DNA from: Actinomycetaceae bacterium TAE3-ERU4
Lineage (GTDB): Bacteria > Actinomycetota > Actinomycetes > Actinomycetales > Actinomycetaceae
Assembly (NCBI GenBank): GCA_019218365.1
Contig: JAHUUJ010000001.1
Coordinates: 1-64,000, forward strand
Length of the DNA: 64,000 bases
Reading direction: 5' to 3'
The notes below the pieces were generated by a model. It did not search any database. It saw nothing but the letters and a program-made list of their open reading frames with translations, and was not told the DNA's origin. Both the position numbers and the translations under genes were made by a program. Below, piece after piece: positions 1 through 8,480 of this stretch. The stretch's first letter is position 1; each line of letters opens with the position of its first letter.

Positions 1-346
1 AAAAAAACTAACAAAAACAAAAAAATAAACAAAACATAAAGAACAAAAACACACTATCGAGTTATCAAACAACACCCTCCACAACCACCAAAAAACCAGA
101 AAACCCAGCAAATCAGCAGAAGGAAAATTTGTTAGCACCTCATCGGCGCCGAGAAATAACTATACGCGCCCCGAAAGACGTTTCGCAAACGAAAACGCCT
201 GTGACGCTAGTCATATCGAATATATTTGGCTTATTTTCAAGGATTATCTATTCAAATAACCCATGAAATGAATCGGCCATAAAACTAATTTACCACTCCC
301 CTGACGGCTTGTAAACACCTAAAAGAGACTAAAGCTACATTTTTCC
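1..346. other. AT-rich non-coding stretch
   Basis: This is very A-rich on the plus strand at the extreme left and holds no credible open reading frame. It lies downstream of the minus-strand ybdD gene and probably contains the end of that transcript. I see short self-complementary patches near 145-160 and 178-200, but no convincing stem with a U-run. Confidence 0.5.
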
Positions 347-541
347 TTAGCAACACCCTGTAGAGACATTCTTTTCGGCAAACTCTCGTCGTTCACGCCA
401 GAATTGCCTCTCGGTCATTGGCTCTTTTTCGGGATGATGGCGCCGATGATGATCTAGGTAGCGTTCGTAAGCAGACTCCCCGGTAAAGTCTCGCCATAGA
501 CTACGAGCAACCCTCAAGCCCTCAAAAAATCTTTTACGCAT
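347..541 (-). CDS. ybdD: YbdD/YjiX family small protein, CstA partner
   Basis: A 64-residue basic, soluble protein with the usual length and pattern of the YbdD/YjiX family. It has an arginine-rich N-terminus, a Y-x-x-Y-L-x-H-x-x-x-H-P core near residues 25-37, an F-W-R-E-R stretch and a Cys-Cys C-terminus. In many bacteria this protein is encoded directly after a CstA/BtsT pyruvate transporter and is thought to act with it. That arrangement is present here: cstA ends about 90 bases upstream on the same strand. An AGGAG-like ribosome site lies about 6 bases before the ATG. Its biochemical role is not established. Confidence 0.88.
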   Translation of the reverse strand: MRKRFFEGLRVARSLWRDFTGESAYERYLDHHRRHHPEKEPMTERQFWRERREFAEKNVSTGCC

Positions 542-588
542 CCGCTCTCCTAATCAATTTATTCTTACCGCACACAGAACGCCGGAAA

Positions 589-614
589 TGGTGGGCCTTA
601 AGAAAGGCCCACCA
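589..614 (-). terminator. intercistronic hairpin between cstA and ybdD
   Basis: A perfect 11-bp inverted repeat (TGGTGGGCCTT / AAGGCCCACCA) with a 4-base loop sits between the stop of cstA and the start of ybdD. On the minus strand it is not followed by a clean U-run. It therefore looks like a stability or attenuation hairpin that could set a lower level of ybdD than of cstA, not a full terminator. Confidence 0.55.
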
Positions 615-633
615 CCCGAACAGTCATTTATAT

Positions 634-2997
634 CTAATGCGCAGTTTTACGCCCCGGAATCAAGTCCGGATCACCAACTAGCGCATATTCTTTTACCAAT
701 TTCTTTTCCAACGAAGTAGCAACCATGCCAGAAGGAACAAAGAAATTAGATTCCTGGTAAGGATCTTCAGAATTCGTTTTATCGCCAGTGGAAAGGACCT
801 TATATACCCGCCATGCTGCAGCCAACACTACAAAAGCAACTGCAACTACGAAAACAATCGAAAGAGTCCCTTGAATCATGGCATTACGAACAATTGCATT
901 TTGTACGGTAATCTCTGCAGGATCGGTGAGCGTCGGCAAAACCGCGCGCGCATCACGCCACTGCTGGAAATACCCCACTCGCGAATCTGTAGAGAAAATC
1001 TTTTGCCACGAAGCAGTAAAGGTAACCGCGGTATCAAACAAGAATGGAACCAAAGGAATCCAGACCCACTTTAGATATCCCTTTCTAATCACCATCACAG
1101 TGCAAAGCAACAGCGCCACCGCAGCAATTAACTGATTAGCAATACCAAATAGCGGATACAAAGTCTTAATTCCACCTCGCGGATCAGTAACGCCCATCAA
1201 GAGCAAAGAACCCCAAGTAGCCACGACCAAAGCGGTTGAAAACCAAGCTCCAACTCGCCAAGAGGGGTCTTTGAATCGTGGTATTAGATTTCCTAGGGCA
1301 TCAGAGACCTGGAAACGAGCAACACGCGTAACCGCGTCAACAGCTGAAAGAATAAACAGCGCTTCGAACATGATGGCAAAGTGATACCAAAATCCCATCA
1401 TCAAACGGCCACCGCCAATTTGGTGAAGAATGTGGGCCATACCGACGGCGAGTGTGGGCGCTCCACCCGTACGCGAAACAATCGAAGTTTCACCTACGTC
1501 TTTCGCTATCTGACGATAGGCATCTCCCCCTGTAAAGGTCTTAGGGTTGCCATTGTCATCCCAAGACTCCCATTTCACAGTAACAGGGTTGCCATGAACA
1601 TCCTTCACACCAAGGTTCTGCATCGCTGCAGCAGTAATATCCTCACGATTATCCGTGGTTGAAGTTACCGCAGTACCGGCAAGCTTATCCACCGAAGCTA
1701 CCGGAGTATTCATGCCAAAGTAAACACCCATATTCAAAGAAACCGCAGCGGCCATCGCCATAATTGCCACGAAAGATTCCATTAACATGCCGCCATATCC
1801 AATCATGCGTACATGCGATTCCTTCTCCAGCATCTTCGGGGTTGTTCCCGACGAAACCATCGCGTGCATACCCGATAGAGCACCACAGGCAATAGTGATA
1901 AAGAGGAAGGGGAAGATTGCCCCAGCAAATACAGGCCCCGAGGTGTTTGTCGCAAAGTCAGTAACTGCCGGCATATCAACAATTGGACGTACAAGAATAA
2001 TTCCTAGAGCAAGAACCGCAATAGTTCCCACCTTCATAAAGGTCGAAAGGTAATCGCGTGGGGTAAGCAATACCCAGACCGGAAGAACGGCTGCAAGGAA
2101 TCCATAAATAACCATTGCCCACACCAAAGTCGTAGGCGAAAGGTGTAGGTAAGTCTGACCAAAAGAGGATTCACCGACCCAGCGCCCAGCGATAATCACG
2201 AAAATTAGCAGAGCGAAACCGACGAAAGACACTTGAGTAATTTTTCCAGGTTGTACGTAACGCAACCAAAGACCCATTCCAATCGCAATTGGAATTGTCA
2301 TCCCAACAGAGAACACACCCCACGGAGAGTCAGCCAGGGCCTTGACGCAGACCATAGCCAAAACAGCCAGCACAATCATCAACATTACAAGCACAACAAT
2401 AGTTGCCACTGTTCCACCGATTTTGCCGATTTCATCAGTTGCCATCTGTCCGAGCGAACGACCTCCGCGACGCATGGAGAAAAAGAGGACCAGCATGTCC
2501 TGAACCGCACCGGCAATACACACCCCGAAGATAATCCATAAGGTTCCCGGCAAATAACCCATCTGAGCAGCCAAAACCGGGCCAACTAGAGGACCTGCTC
2601 CGGCGATTGCCGCAAAGTGGTGACCATACAGAACCACTCGTTGCGTAGGATCATAGTCTTTGCCGTTGTTTATACGTTCGGCGGGCGTTGCATTAGAGTC
2701 GTCAGGACGCATAATTTTACGCTGTATATAAAGCGCGTAGAAGCGGTAAGCAATCGCGTAGGTACAAATAGCTGTAACTACAAACCAGATAGTATTTACC
2801 TCTTCCCCTCGAACGATAGCTAGCATCGTCCACCCTAGGGTTCCAAGCAAAGTAATAAGGACCCAGGTAATTATTTTTACGGGAGTCCATTTGTTATGAG
2901 GTTTAACCCCCACCGGAACTCCGTCCTTATTACGAATTATGAGTTCTTCTTCCTCTTCTGTGTAGGTAGGAAGTTTTTCTTTCACATCTTCAGTCAT
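634..2997 (-). CDS. cstA: CstA-family pyruvate / carbon-starvation transporter
   Basis: A 787-residue polytopic membrane protein of the CstA/BtsT family, which moves pyruvate (and in some bacteria peptides) into the cell, usually by proton symport. The N-terminal hydrophobic core carries the family's R-F-Y-A-L-Y / RVVLYGHHFAAIAGAGPLVG signature (near residues 85-140). Many further membrane spans follow, together with SGTTPK and a C-terminal F-G-I-A-N-Q motif. An extended hydrophilic loop near residues 440-510 (about 70 residues, rich in T, D and G) is larger than I would expect for the E. coli protein. A strong GGAGGGGTGA ribosome site precedes the ATG. The YbdD partner follows. Confidence 0.93.
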   Translation of the reverse strand: MTEDVKEKLPTYTEEEEELIIRNKDGVPVGVKPHNKWTPVKIITWVLITLLGTLGWTMLAIVRGEEVNTIWFVVTAICTYAIAYRFYALYIQRKIMRPDDSNATPAERINNGKDYDPTQRVVLYGHHFAAIAGAGPLVGPVLAAQMGYLPGTLWIIFGVCIAGAVQDMLVLFFSMRRGGRSLGQMATDEIGKIGGTVATIVVLVMLMIVLAVLAMVCVKALADSPWGVFSVGMTIPIAIGMGLWLRYVQPGKITQVSFVGFALLIFVIIAGRWVGESSFGQTYLHLSPTTLVWAMVIYGFLAAVLPVWVLLTPRDYLSTFMKVGTIAVLALGIILVRPIVDMPAVTDFATNTSGPVFAGAIFPFLFITIACGALSGMHAMVSSGTTPKMLEKESHVRMIGYGGMLMESFVAIMAMAAAVSLNMGVYFGMNTPVASVDKLAGTAVTSTTDNREDITAAAMQNLGVKDVHGNPVTVKWESWDDNGNPKTFTGGDAYRQIAKDVGETSIVSRTGGAPTLAVGMAHILHQIGGGRLMMGFWYHFAIMFEALFILSAVDAVTRVARFQVSDALGNLIPRFKDPSWRVGAWFSTALVVATWGSLLLMGVTDPRGGIKTLYPLFGIANQLIAAVALLLCTVMVIRKGYLKWVWIPLVPFLFDTAVTFTASWQKIFSTDSRVGYFQQWRDARAVLPTLTDPAEITVQNAIVRNAMIQGTLSIVFVVAVAFVVLAAAWRVYKVLSTGDKTNSEDPYQESNFFVPSGMVATSLEKKLVKEYALVGDPDLIPGRKTAH

Positions 2998-3301
2998 CTA
3001 CGTCACCCCTCCATCGGTTTAACCTAACAAGCAGTTATGTGATAGCGACTACATCATAAAAGTATTTTACGTGAAAGTCAGGGTAAAACGTCCTAACATT
3101 TTCCAACTTTTACCCAAAACCTAAAAAAAGCCCTATTTCACTACAAAAAATGCAGATTTTACATAAAAAAAGAAATATAACTCACATGTTTTGTTAGGCT
3201 ATCCTTATTGACACCTAAATTAAAAAGAAGTTTCAAATCTAAAAATAAAGATGGCTAAGAACTACTTTCCTCGCCCACCCGCATCTTAGAAATAACTATC
3301 T
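2998..3301. promoter_or_regulatory. cstA upstream region
   Basis: About 300 bases between the GadC-like gene and cstA, both on the minus strand. It is AT-rich and must contain the cstA promoter. At about 3035-3060 there is an imperfect dyad, TTATGTGAT–7–ACATCATAA, with one half resembling a Crp/GlxR half-site (TGTGA). Crp-type control of cstA is common in Actinobacteria and a Crp-family gene lies at 6.4 kb. The match is poor, so this is a weak suggestion. No gene is seen. Confidence 0.3.
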
Positions 3302-4927
3302 TCATTCCGTCACACATTGACATTTTCCCACAGAGCTTTCCCGCGTATGCGAACAGGGAGCATCAATCGTGGAATGCATAGTTGCAGGAATTAGCGAAGA
3401 AGTACCACGCGAAGACTCCTCATACCTCTCTTCCCTCTGCCATGTAAACGGAGCAAAATCAGCATTCGAAGCACGCCAATTCGGTTTACGTAAAGCATAA
3501 AAGATAAACGGTAAGGAAATTGCAATCACAGTTAAACCTACCAGGATTCCCACATATACCCATGGATTACCAACAGGAATCTGTGAAGGAGGTACAAAAG
3601 AAAAACAAAAAGCCAAAAGTGATCCGCTTAAGCCTGCACCACCGACAATCCACATTCCTATTTTTCCACCAGGAAGGCAGTAAGGCCGCAGACGATTTGG
3701 CTGGCTATAACGTAAATATATAGCTGCGCTAAACATCAATATGTACATTGTCAGGTACAGAATCACAGTTAATTGGCTAAGAATCTGGTAAGCCGTTTGT
3801 ACTGACGGAAGAATCACGAATAGCACCGATAACAAGGTCACGATAAAAGCCTGAATAAGTAAGATATTCGTAGCCATTCCATGCTTATTAGTGTATTGAA
3901 AGAACCGTGGCAAATAGCCCGCTCTAGCCACTTCTAGTAATCCACTTGAGGGACCGCCTACCCAGGTAACAATTCCGGCTAGCACCCCAAGGGCAAGGCA
4001 AGCAGCAATAATCGGCGAAGCCCAACCGATTCCCGCCCACTTAAACATTTCGTTATATGCAACCAGCAAAGATTGCGTAAGGTTAATTTCCCTTGATGGA
4101 ACAACAAAAGCAATAGCTAAAGTTCCCAGGACAAAAATCACCACCGCGATTAAAGATGCTGACATAACCGCAATTGGATAGTTACGAAGTGGATTTTTTA
4201 CATTTTTAACATGAATGGCATTCATTTCCATTCCCGCATAGAACAGAAAGATACTTGCAGCCAAAACTATGTTATTAAAATTAGAAAAATCTGGAATTAC
4301 CTTACCCCAGTGAAGCTGAATCTGCGGCGAGTTCCCTGCAATTAGATAACTAAATCCAAGAACAATCAAAATTATTGCCGGAATAATAGTTCCAACAATC
4401 CCTCCCCACTTAGCAATACGGGAAAATGCCCCCACTCCACGCGAAGCAATTAATGTAGCCAGCCAGTAAACACTCAAAACCACAAATAGAACAAAAAACT
4501 TATTTGCGGAAAGCTCGGCACTAAAAGCCGCATCAGAGCTGATATAGGCTAAAGAAACCGCCCCAAAAGTAAGCCCAGTGGGAAACCAAATAGTTATCTC
4601 GATAAAAAGCATAAACATTGCCAAAAAAGCCAATCGCGGACCGAACGCCTCTCCAACCCAACGAAAAACTCCTCCTTTTTCCGGCCAGCCAGTAGCCAAT
4701 TCCGCAGCTACTAAAGAAACCGGAATAAGGAAAAACAACGCCGCAAACAGGTAGTAAAAAATAGAACTAAGACCGTAAACCGCCTCGGCTGGTAACCCAC
4801 GCAAGCTCACCACCGCAACTACATTCATAATGATAAGACCGAAGACCGAAATTCCCGTAGTCTTAGGTGTTCGAGCACTAAGCTCACCACTTTCATTTAA
4901 GGAAAGCGCCTGTTCATTAGATATCAA
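3302..4927 (-). CDS. APC-superfamily amino-acid antiporter, GadC-like
   Basis: A 541-residue protein with about 12 membrane spans, related to the glutamate:GABA antiporter (GadC) branch of the amino-acid/polyamine/organocation superfamily. Visible family features are the first span beginning N-V-V-A-V-V-S-L-R-G-L-P, then E-K-G-G-V-F-R-W-V-G-E-A-F-G, and F-Y-A-G-M-E-M-N-A-I-H-V-K in the middle. The hydrophilic C-terminal tail is Cys/Ser-rich. I chose the TTG at 4927 because AGAGGTAAC lies a few bases before it and the sequence upstream in frame (Cys/Leu-rich) does not look coding. No decarboxylase is nearby, so the exchanged pair of substrates cannot be read from context. Confidence 0.8.
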   Translation of the reverse strand: MISNEQALSLNESGELSARTPKTTGISVFGLIIMNVVAVVSLRGLPAEAVYGLSSIFYYLFAALFFLIPVSLVAAELATGWPEKGGVFRWVGEAFGPRLAFLAMFMLFIEITIWFPTGLTFGAVSLAYISSDAAFSAELSANKFFVLFVVLSVYWLATLIASRGVGAFSRIAKWGGIVGTIIPAIILIVLGFSYLIAGNSPQIQLHWGKVIPDFSNFNNIVLAASIFLFYAGMEMNAIHVKNVKNPLRNYPIAVMSASLIAVVIFVLGTLAIAFVVPSREINLTQSLLVAYNEMFKWAGIGWASPIIAACLALGVLAGIVTWVGGPSSGLLEVARAGYLPRFFQYTNKHGMATNILLIQAFIVTLLSVLFVILPSVQTAYQILSQLTVILYLTMYILMFSAAIYLRYSQPNRLRPYCLPGGKIGMWIVGGAGLSGSLLAFCFSFVPPSQIPVGNPWVYVGILVGLTVIAISLPFIFYALRKPNWRASNADFAPFTWQREERYEESSRGTSSLIPATMHSTIDAPCSHTRESSVGKCQCVTE

Positions 4928-5019
4928 AGTTACCTCTATATATTTAGTGCTTATCCCCCAAAGACACAAAAGTCTTAGGCAACAAGTTTTCTGACAAAGC
5001 AAAATTAGAAAAATGAAAA

Positions 5020-5042
5020 AGGCTCCTTGAAGGCGAGCCTTC
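5020..5042 (-). terminator. Rho-independent terminator upstream of the GadC-like gene
   Basis: On the minus strand the sequence reads AAGGCTC, a 9-base loop, GAGCCTT, followed by T-rich runs. It lies about 95 bases before the GadC-like start and about 340 bases after the VOC gene. It may simply end the VOC transcript. It is also well placed to act as an attenuator in the leader of the antiporter gene. Confidence 0.55.
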
Positions 5043-5383
5043 CTTCATCTCTCAAGCAGATACCGGAGTCTTGTCCCTGTTATTTCATATTTTGTGCGAA
5101 TCAACATTCCCGATATACGAAGATAAACACATTACTACATATCGAAAATATTGTTAAACTCGCTGGCGCCGATTAGAAAAGTTTCATCCTAAATTAATTA
5201 CCCAAGAGAATTCAATTAAAACGCCTACTCAAAGTAAAAGAGCTGTCACCCGATTCTTTTAGGAAAATTTATCTCCTTAAAACAGGAAAAGTCAGAAAAT
5301 AAACTTTTACCTTAAATATCCACCTTAGATAACCCCAGCTACTGGAAAATGAATGTAACCTACCGCGTAATTCAAGGTGAGGT
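5043..5383. other. intergenic region between VOC gene and GadC-like gene
   Basis: About 340 bases of AT-rich sequence with no credible coding. It probably holds the end of the VOC transcript and the promoter of the GadC-like gene. I could not match it to a known riboswitch class. Confidence 0.35.
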
Positions 5384-6154
5384 TTATCGAGCGCTAGAAG
5401 ATACATGTACTTCTAGCTTTATGCCGTCTGGAGTTGTAGTGCAGACTCGCTCCCCAATCTCATCGCGCAAAATAAAAGCCGGATACCCCGCGGAGCGAAG
5501 TTTTTTTAAGAAATTTTCGCCGGGAATACACGTTTGGAAGGAAAGAGAAACCAGAGGGACGCTCCCCCCAACAGGATTACCAGGTTCAACGCGAACAGGT
5601 GCTTTATCACCATAAATCTGGTGCAGACCAATCCAGCCAGAGTTAACACTAGCTGACATCTGCTCCCAGAAAGAACTAGCCCCAGGTGCAGATACAAACC
5701 CTAAAGTTTCAAAAAATTTACGATCTTCCGCAAAATTCCTGCTGTAGCGGACAGAAACTACTTCAATATCCTCAGGCTCTTGAGATGATTCAGAAAAAAC
5801 ATACCCGTAGGAATCATGTTCTAATTCGTTAATCCAAATCCCGCCACCAGAAGGATCAATTATTCCCGCTTGACGTCCCCAGGCCTCATCCCAGACCTGC
5901 AAATCAATACATTTACTTTCGGATTCTTTAAGAAATTCTTCCAGCCTATTCACCATTAAAACTAGGTGAGCCTCACCGCTGAGTCCAAAATTAGAGGACA
6001 AAGTATTATGCACCGCTAGATAGCCGGATTTAGCTTTAAGAATCGCATACCCTTCCCCCGCCGTAACAGCTGGAACCATTCCCAAAGTTTCAAAAAATTT
6101 AATCATTTCACGCGGATTTTCCGTGAAATAATAAGGGCAAACACTAAGATTCAT
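5384..6154 (-). CDS. two-domain VOC (glyoxalase/bleomycin-resistance fold) protein
   Basis: A 256-residue cytoplasmic protein made of two vicinal-oxygen-chelate modules (about residues 1-120 and 130-255). Each module opens with the pattern beta-strand, then R/E-x-x-x-K-F-F-E-T-L-G-[MF]-V, and the repeat of F-F-E-T-L-G in both halves shows the internal duplication. VOC proteins bind a metal or small ligand and include dioxygenases, glyoxalases and drug-binding proteins; the substrate here is unknown. The ATG overlaps the end of the upstream ribbon-helix-helix gene by 11 bases, so the two are translationally coupled and probably functionally linked. Confidence 0.75.
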   Translation of the reverse strand: MNLSVCPYYFTENPREMIKFFETLGMVPAVTAGEGYAILKAKSGYLAVHNTLSSNFGLSGEAHLVLMVNRLEEFLKESESKCIDLQVWDEAWGRQAGIIDPSGGGIWINELEHDSYGYVFSESSQEPEDIEVVSVRYSRNFAEDRKFFETLGFVSAPGASSFWEQMSASVNSGWIGLHQIYGDKAPVRVEPGNPVGGSVPLVSLSFQTCIPGENFLKKLRSAGYPAFILRDEIGERVCTTTPDGIKLEVHVSSSAR

Positions 6155-6314
6155 TTTTCTTCTCCCGTTTATTTTCTTCGGCTAATTCAAGGTAGCCAAG
6201 CAACGCCTTAGAAACTAAAGCAGAAAGAGAAATACCCTCATCAATAGCCCGGTGCTTTACAGCGCGAATTAATTCAGGCTCCAAATAAACATTAAACTGC
6301 TGTTTCAGACTCAT
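6144..6314 (-). CDS. small ribbon-helix-helix (CopG-like) protein
   Basis: A 56-residue reading frame starting [20 protein letters not shown] and ending KREKKNES. It has the CopG/Arc plan: a short N-terminal strand ([10 protein letters not shown]), a first helix ([13 protein letters not shown]) and a second helix beginning [19 protein letters not shown] proteins are dimeric DNA binders that usually autoregulate. The gene overlaps the VOC gene start by 11 bases. There is no obvious ribosome site close to the ATG; a -10-like element lies only a few bases upstream, which would fit leaderless translation. It could be a repressor of its own operon. An antitoxin role is possible, but the VOC partner is not toxin-like. 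Confidence 0.72.
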   Translation of the reverse strand: MSLKQQFNVYLEPELIRAVKHRAIDEGISLSALVSKALLGYLELAEENKREKKNES

Positions 6315-6351
6315 GCTACTATGCTAGCATCCTATTGCAGTTCTGTTGCAA
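6313..6351 (-). promoter_or_regulatory. promoter/operator of the RHH–VOC operon
   Basis: Immediately before the RHH start there is a perfect 10-bp palindrome ATGCTAGCAT (6321-6330), and ATGCTA recurs at 6313-6318. Closely spaced short repeats are typical targets of ribbon-helix-helix dimers. On the minus strand TTGCAA (6346-6351) and TAGCAT (6321-6326) can serve as -35 and -10 with a long 19-base spacer. This suggests an operator overlapping a leaderless promoter, which is an inference. Confidence 0.4.
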
Positions 6352-6383
6352 ATAAATTTATCACTCAAGAAAATTAAGTTTCT

Positions 6384-6425
6384 AAAAAATGGTCTCGCCG
6401 ATTCAAAACGACGAGACCATTTTTT
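6384..6425 (-). terminator. terminator of the Crp-family gene
   Basis: A perfect 14-bp stem (AAAAAATGGTCTCG / CGAGACCATTTTTT) with a 14-base loop and A/T-rich flanks, symmetrical and so able to work in both directions. It begins right at the stop codon of the Crp-family gene and separates it from the RHH–VOC operon downstream. Confidence 0.85.
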
Positions 6426-7203
6426 AATATTCAGGAACACTTTCCTTAAATTGCCGCAAAGCATCAGGAGTAAGCAAGGTAATCATTCCTCTACCTTGTT
6501 TTATGAACTTACGTTGAGCAAAGTCAGCCAGAACTTTACTAACCCCTTCACGACTAGCTCCAGCCAAGTTAGCCAACTGCTCATGCGTAAGCTTTACTAC
6601 CCGCTCATGACGCCATGGCAAAGGCGAAGTTACCGAGGTATTTAAAAGTAACGAAGCAACCCTTTGCGGCAAAGGCCGTAAAGCTAAATCACTGAGTCGA
6701 GTTTCAAGCTCATTTACACGTTTAGAAAGGATTAGTGCCACCTGTTGGGAAATACGAGAATCAGCAAGAAAATATTTCTCAACTTGTTCTTGATCTAGCC
6801 TGCAAATCGTTGTTTCCTCCAACGTTTCCGCATAACTATTTCCCATGTCCTGCCCAAGAATTGGCATTGTTCCGAATACATCACCAGGATTAAGCACAGA
6901 TAAGGTAAGGGTCTTTCCACTTAGCGCAGTCTGAAAAATCCTCACTCGCCCGCCCTTGATTATGAAAAGAATACTCTTGGGACGTAACGGGTCATAAATA
7001 ATTTCCCCAGCACTATATTTAACAAGCGGTAGCATCCTATTTAGTTCAGCCAATTCCTGCTGAGGAATTTTTTCAAAAAGCTCTACTTCGCGTAAACAAG
7101 TAGGAGCGGATTCTACATTTACTTGTATATTTTCTTGCTTGTCAGCCTCGGAAATGGTTCGTGCCAAACTCTTTTGGATGCTCATACGACAAGAATAGTT
7201 CAT
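6424..7203 (-). CDS. Crp/Fnr-family transcriptional regulator
   Basis: A 259-residue regulator with an N-terminal cyclic-nucleotide-binding-type beta-roll (about residues 40-150, with V-K-Y-S-A-G-E-I-I-Y and L-N-P-G-D-V-F-G) and a long dimer helix. The C-terminal winged helix-turn-helix reads L-T-H-E-Q-L-A-N-L-A-G-A-S-R-E-G-V-S-K-V-L, the Crp/Fnr recognition pattern. The canonical cAMP-contacting R-x-A-x-V motif is not clear, so the ligand is uncertain. The ATG overlaps the stop of the upstream membrane-protein gene by 4 bases (ATGA), indicating a two-gene operon closed by the terminator at 6384-6425. Confidence 0.85.
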   Translation of the reverse strand: MNYSCRMSIQKSLARTISEADKQENIQVNVESAPTCLREVELFEKIPQQELAELNRMLPLVKYSAGEIIYDPLRPKSILFIIKGGRVRIFQTALSGKTLTLSVLNPGDVFGTMPILGQDMGNSYAETLEETTICRLDQEQVEKYFLADSRISQQVALILSKRVNELETRLSDLALRPLPQRVASLLLNTSVTSPLPWRHERVVKLTHEQLANLAGASREGVSKVLADFAQRKFIKQGRGMITLLTPDALRQFKESVPEY

Positions 7204-7649
7204 GAAAGTGACTTTAATACTGCACGACCAACGTACAGCGTGACTGCAGCATAAATAATGTGCCCCATTAGAGACATCATCGTTGCATTAGTAATCGTAA
7301 AAAGTTTTCCGCCCATCAATAACGGCATTCCAACCAGCGGCCCAGCAACCCATAGAGCTATACCGAACAGAAGAACAAATAAAAGTCCACGGCTGGGACA
7401 AGAGGGCATATACGGCAATAAGAAACCGCCGATAACACCGAACATAAGAGAGATCATCAAATGGATACCCGCGCCCACAAGCGCAGAATCTGATCCCATC
7501 ATCATTGCAATCATGGAAAACATGCCCATTTGCCACATCATCATTCCGAAAACCACACCACCGGCAAATCCTCCGGCAAGTCCAGCTAAAAGACGGTGAA
7601 AAGGAGTCGATTCAACCGGGGTCTTACATACTTTTACGTTTTCATTCAT
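7200..7649 (-). CDS. Met-rich four-span membrane protein of unknown function
   Basis: A 149-residue protein with about four membrane spans. The first span region contains an exceptional methionine cluster (F-G-M-M-M-W-Q-M-G-M-F-S-M-I-A-M-M-M-G), and more methionines occur in the last spans (M-M-S-L-M-G-H). I chose the ATG at 7649 because GGAGGT lies 7 bases before it; the longer in-frame extension looks like leader sequence. The gene is translationally coupled to the Crp/Fnr regulator. Methionine clusters in membrane proteins can bind Cu(I), and a His and a Cys are also present, but a metal or gas-sensing role is only a guess. I do not recognise a named family. Confidence 0.65.
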   Translation of the reverse strand: MNENVKVCKTPVESTPFHRLLAGLAGGFAGGVVFGMMMWQMGMFSMIAMMMGSDSALVGAGIHLMISLMFGVIGGFLLPYMPSCPSRGLLFVLLFGIALWVAGPLVGMPLLMGGKLFTITNATMMSLMGHIIYAAVTLYVGRAVLKSLS

Positions 7650-7742
7650 TACATCTACCTCCGTAGAAAAAATAAGTCTGACTTTCAAACCTAGTTCCAC
7701 CCTAAAGAAGCAAAAGATGTCGTTCAGTAAACCAGGACACAC

Positions 7743-7992
7743 AAGAATTTATGTAGGACAGATAACACTTTTAATGTGTGCAGTAAAATAAATTTAGCTA
7801 CGGCCGTCGGCATTTAGTAGCACTTTTTAAAAGTTGTTAGATTACTCCGAGAAAGCAAGAAAAACCATCGCTAATAGATATGCATGATTCATAGATAAGC
7901 GCATAGTCTCTATGAGCTGATTCTTTTTATTTTCGCCAGAAATTAATTTCTATAAGGTACCCACATTAAAACTACATAAAGAAGAATAGTGT
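7743..7992. other. intergenic region upstream of the Met-rich membrane protein
   Basis: AT-rich sequence with no credible gene. It should hold the promoter of the minus-strand membrane protein–Crp operon. No operator stands out by eye. Confidence 0.3.
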
Positions 7993-8395
7993 TTAACCCT
8001 CACCGTAAAGCAGGCAGTCTATTTTGCTGATAAACGCTTTATTATCCTAGAAGAAAAATCCTCTGATGAAATGGGAATCTAGGCAGAATTCGCCAACATA
8101 TACTGGTTTATCAACATACTTTTGGAAGTAATAAAAAATCCCGATTGGACAATCAGTATAAATCTGGAGACTATCCCCGACAACGAGATAAAAATGACGA
8201 CTGCCCACCACGGTACTGATAAAACACAAATCCACACATTCTCTTATCAATCCGAAATAACCCTGCTATTCCACAAACATATATACGACAAAATCCCCTA
8301 ACGGGGTAGAAGTAGATAGCTTAGAAATAATCAAAATTGGGGAATCTATCGATGATAAAATTTTAGTCAAAGACCCAGAATACGAAAAAATATAA
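7993..8395 (+). pseudogene. decayed gene of unknown function
   Basis: The plus strand carries protein-like sequence broken by one in-frame TAG (at about 8080) and one single-base frameshift in a run of C at about 8256-8260. Correcting both gives a continuous reading of about 133 residues ending D-P-E-Y-E-K-I at a TAA. It contains strands such as V-Y-F-A-D-K-R-F-I-I-L-E-E and W-T-I-S-I-N-L-E-T-I. The conceptual product looks like a small soluble protein, but I cannot assign a family. It sits alone between convergent or unrelated genes, consistent with a dying insertion. Confidence 0.45.
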
Positions 8396-8418
8396 GACAA
8401 TACGCTCACTTATACAAT

Positions 8419-8452
8419 AATTCCGCTATCTCACTAAGGAAATAGCGGAATT
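8419..8452 (-). terminator. terminator downstream of trhO
   Basis: An 11-bp perfect stem (AATTCCGCTAT / ATAGCGGAATT) with a 12-base loop, located about 30 bases after the trhO stop on the minus strand. T-rich sequence follows in that direction. Confidence 0.65.
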
Positions 8453-8480
8453 AAAAAACATCTTAGACTCAGACTAAAAG

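Noticed and set aside
3035-3060. Crp/GlxR site upstream of cstA
   Set aside because: One half-site is good but the other deviates at several positions; mentioned only as part of the upstream region.
8047-8250. 67-codon minus-strand open frame
   Set aside because: It is the antisense shadow of the plus-strand pseudogene, whose reading is more protein-like.
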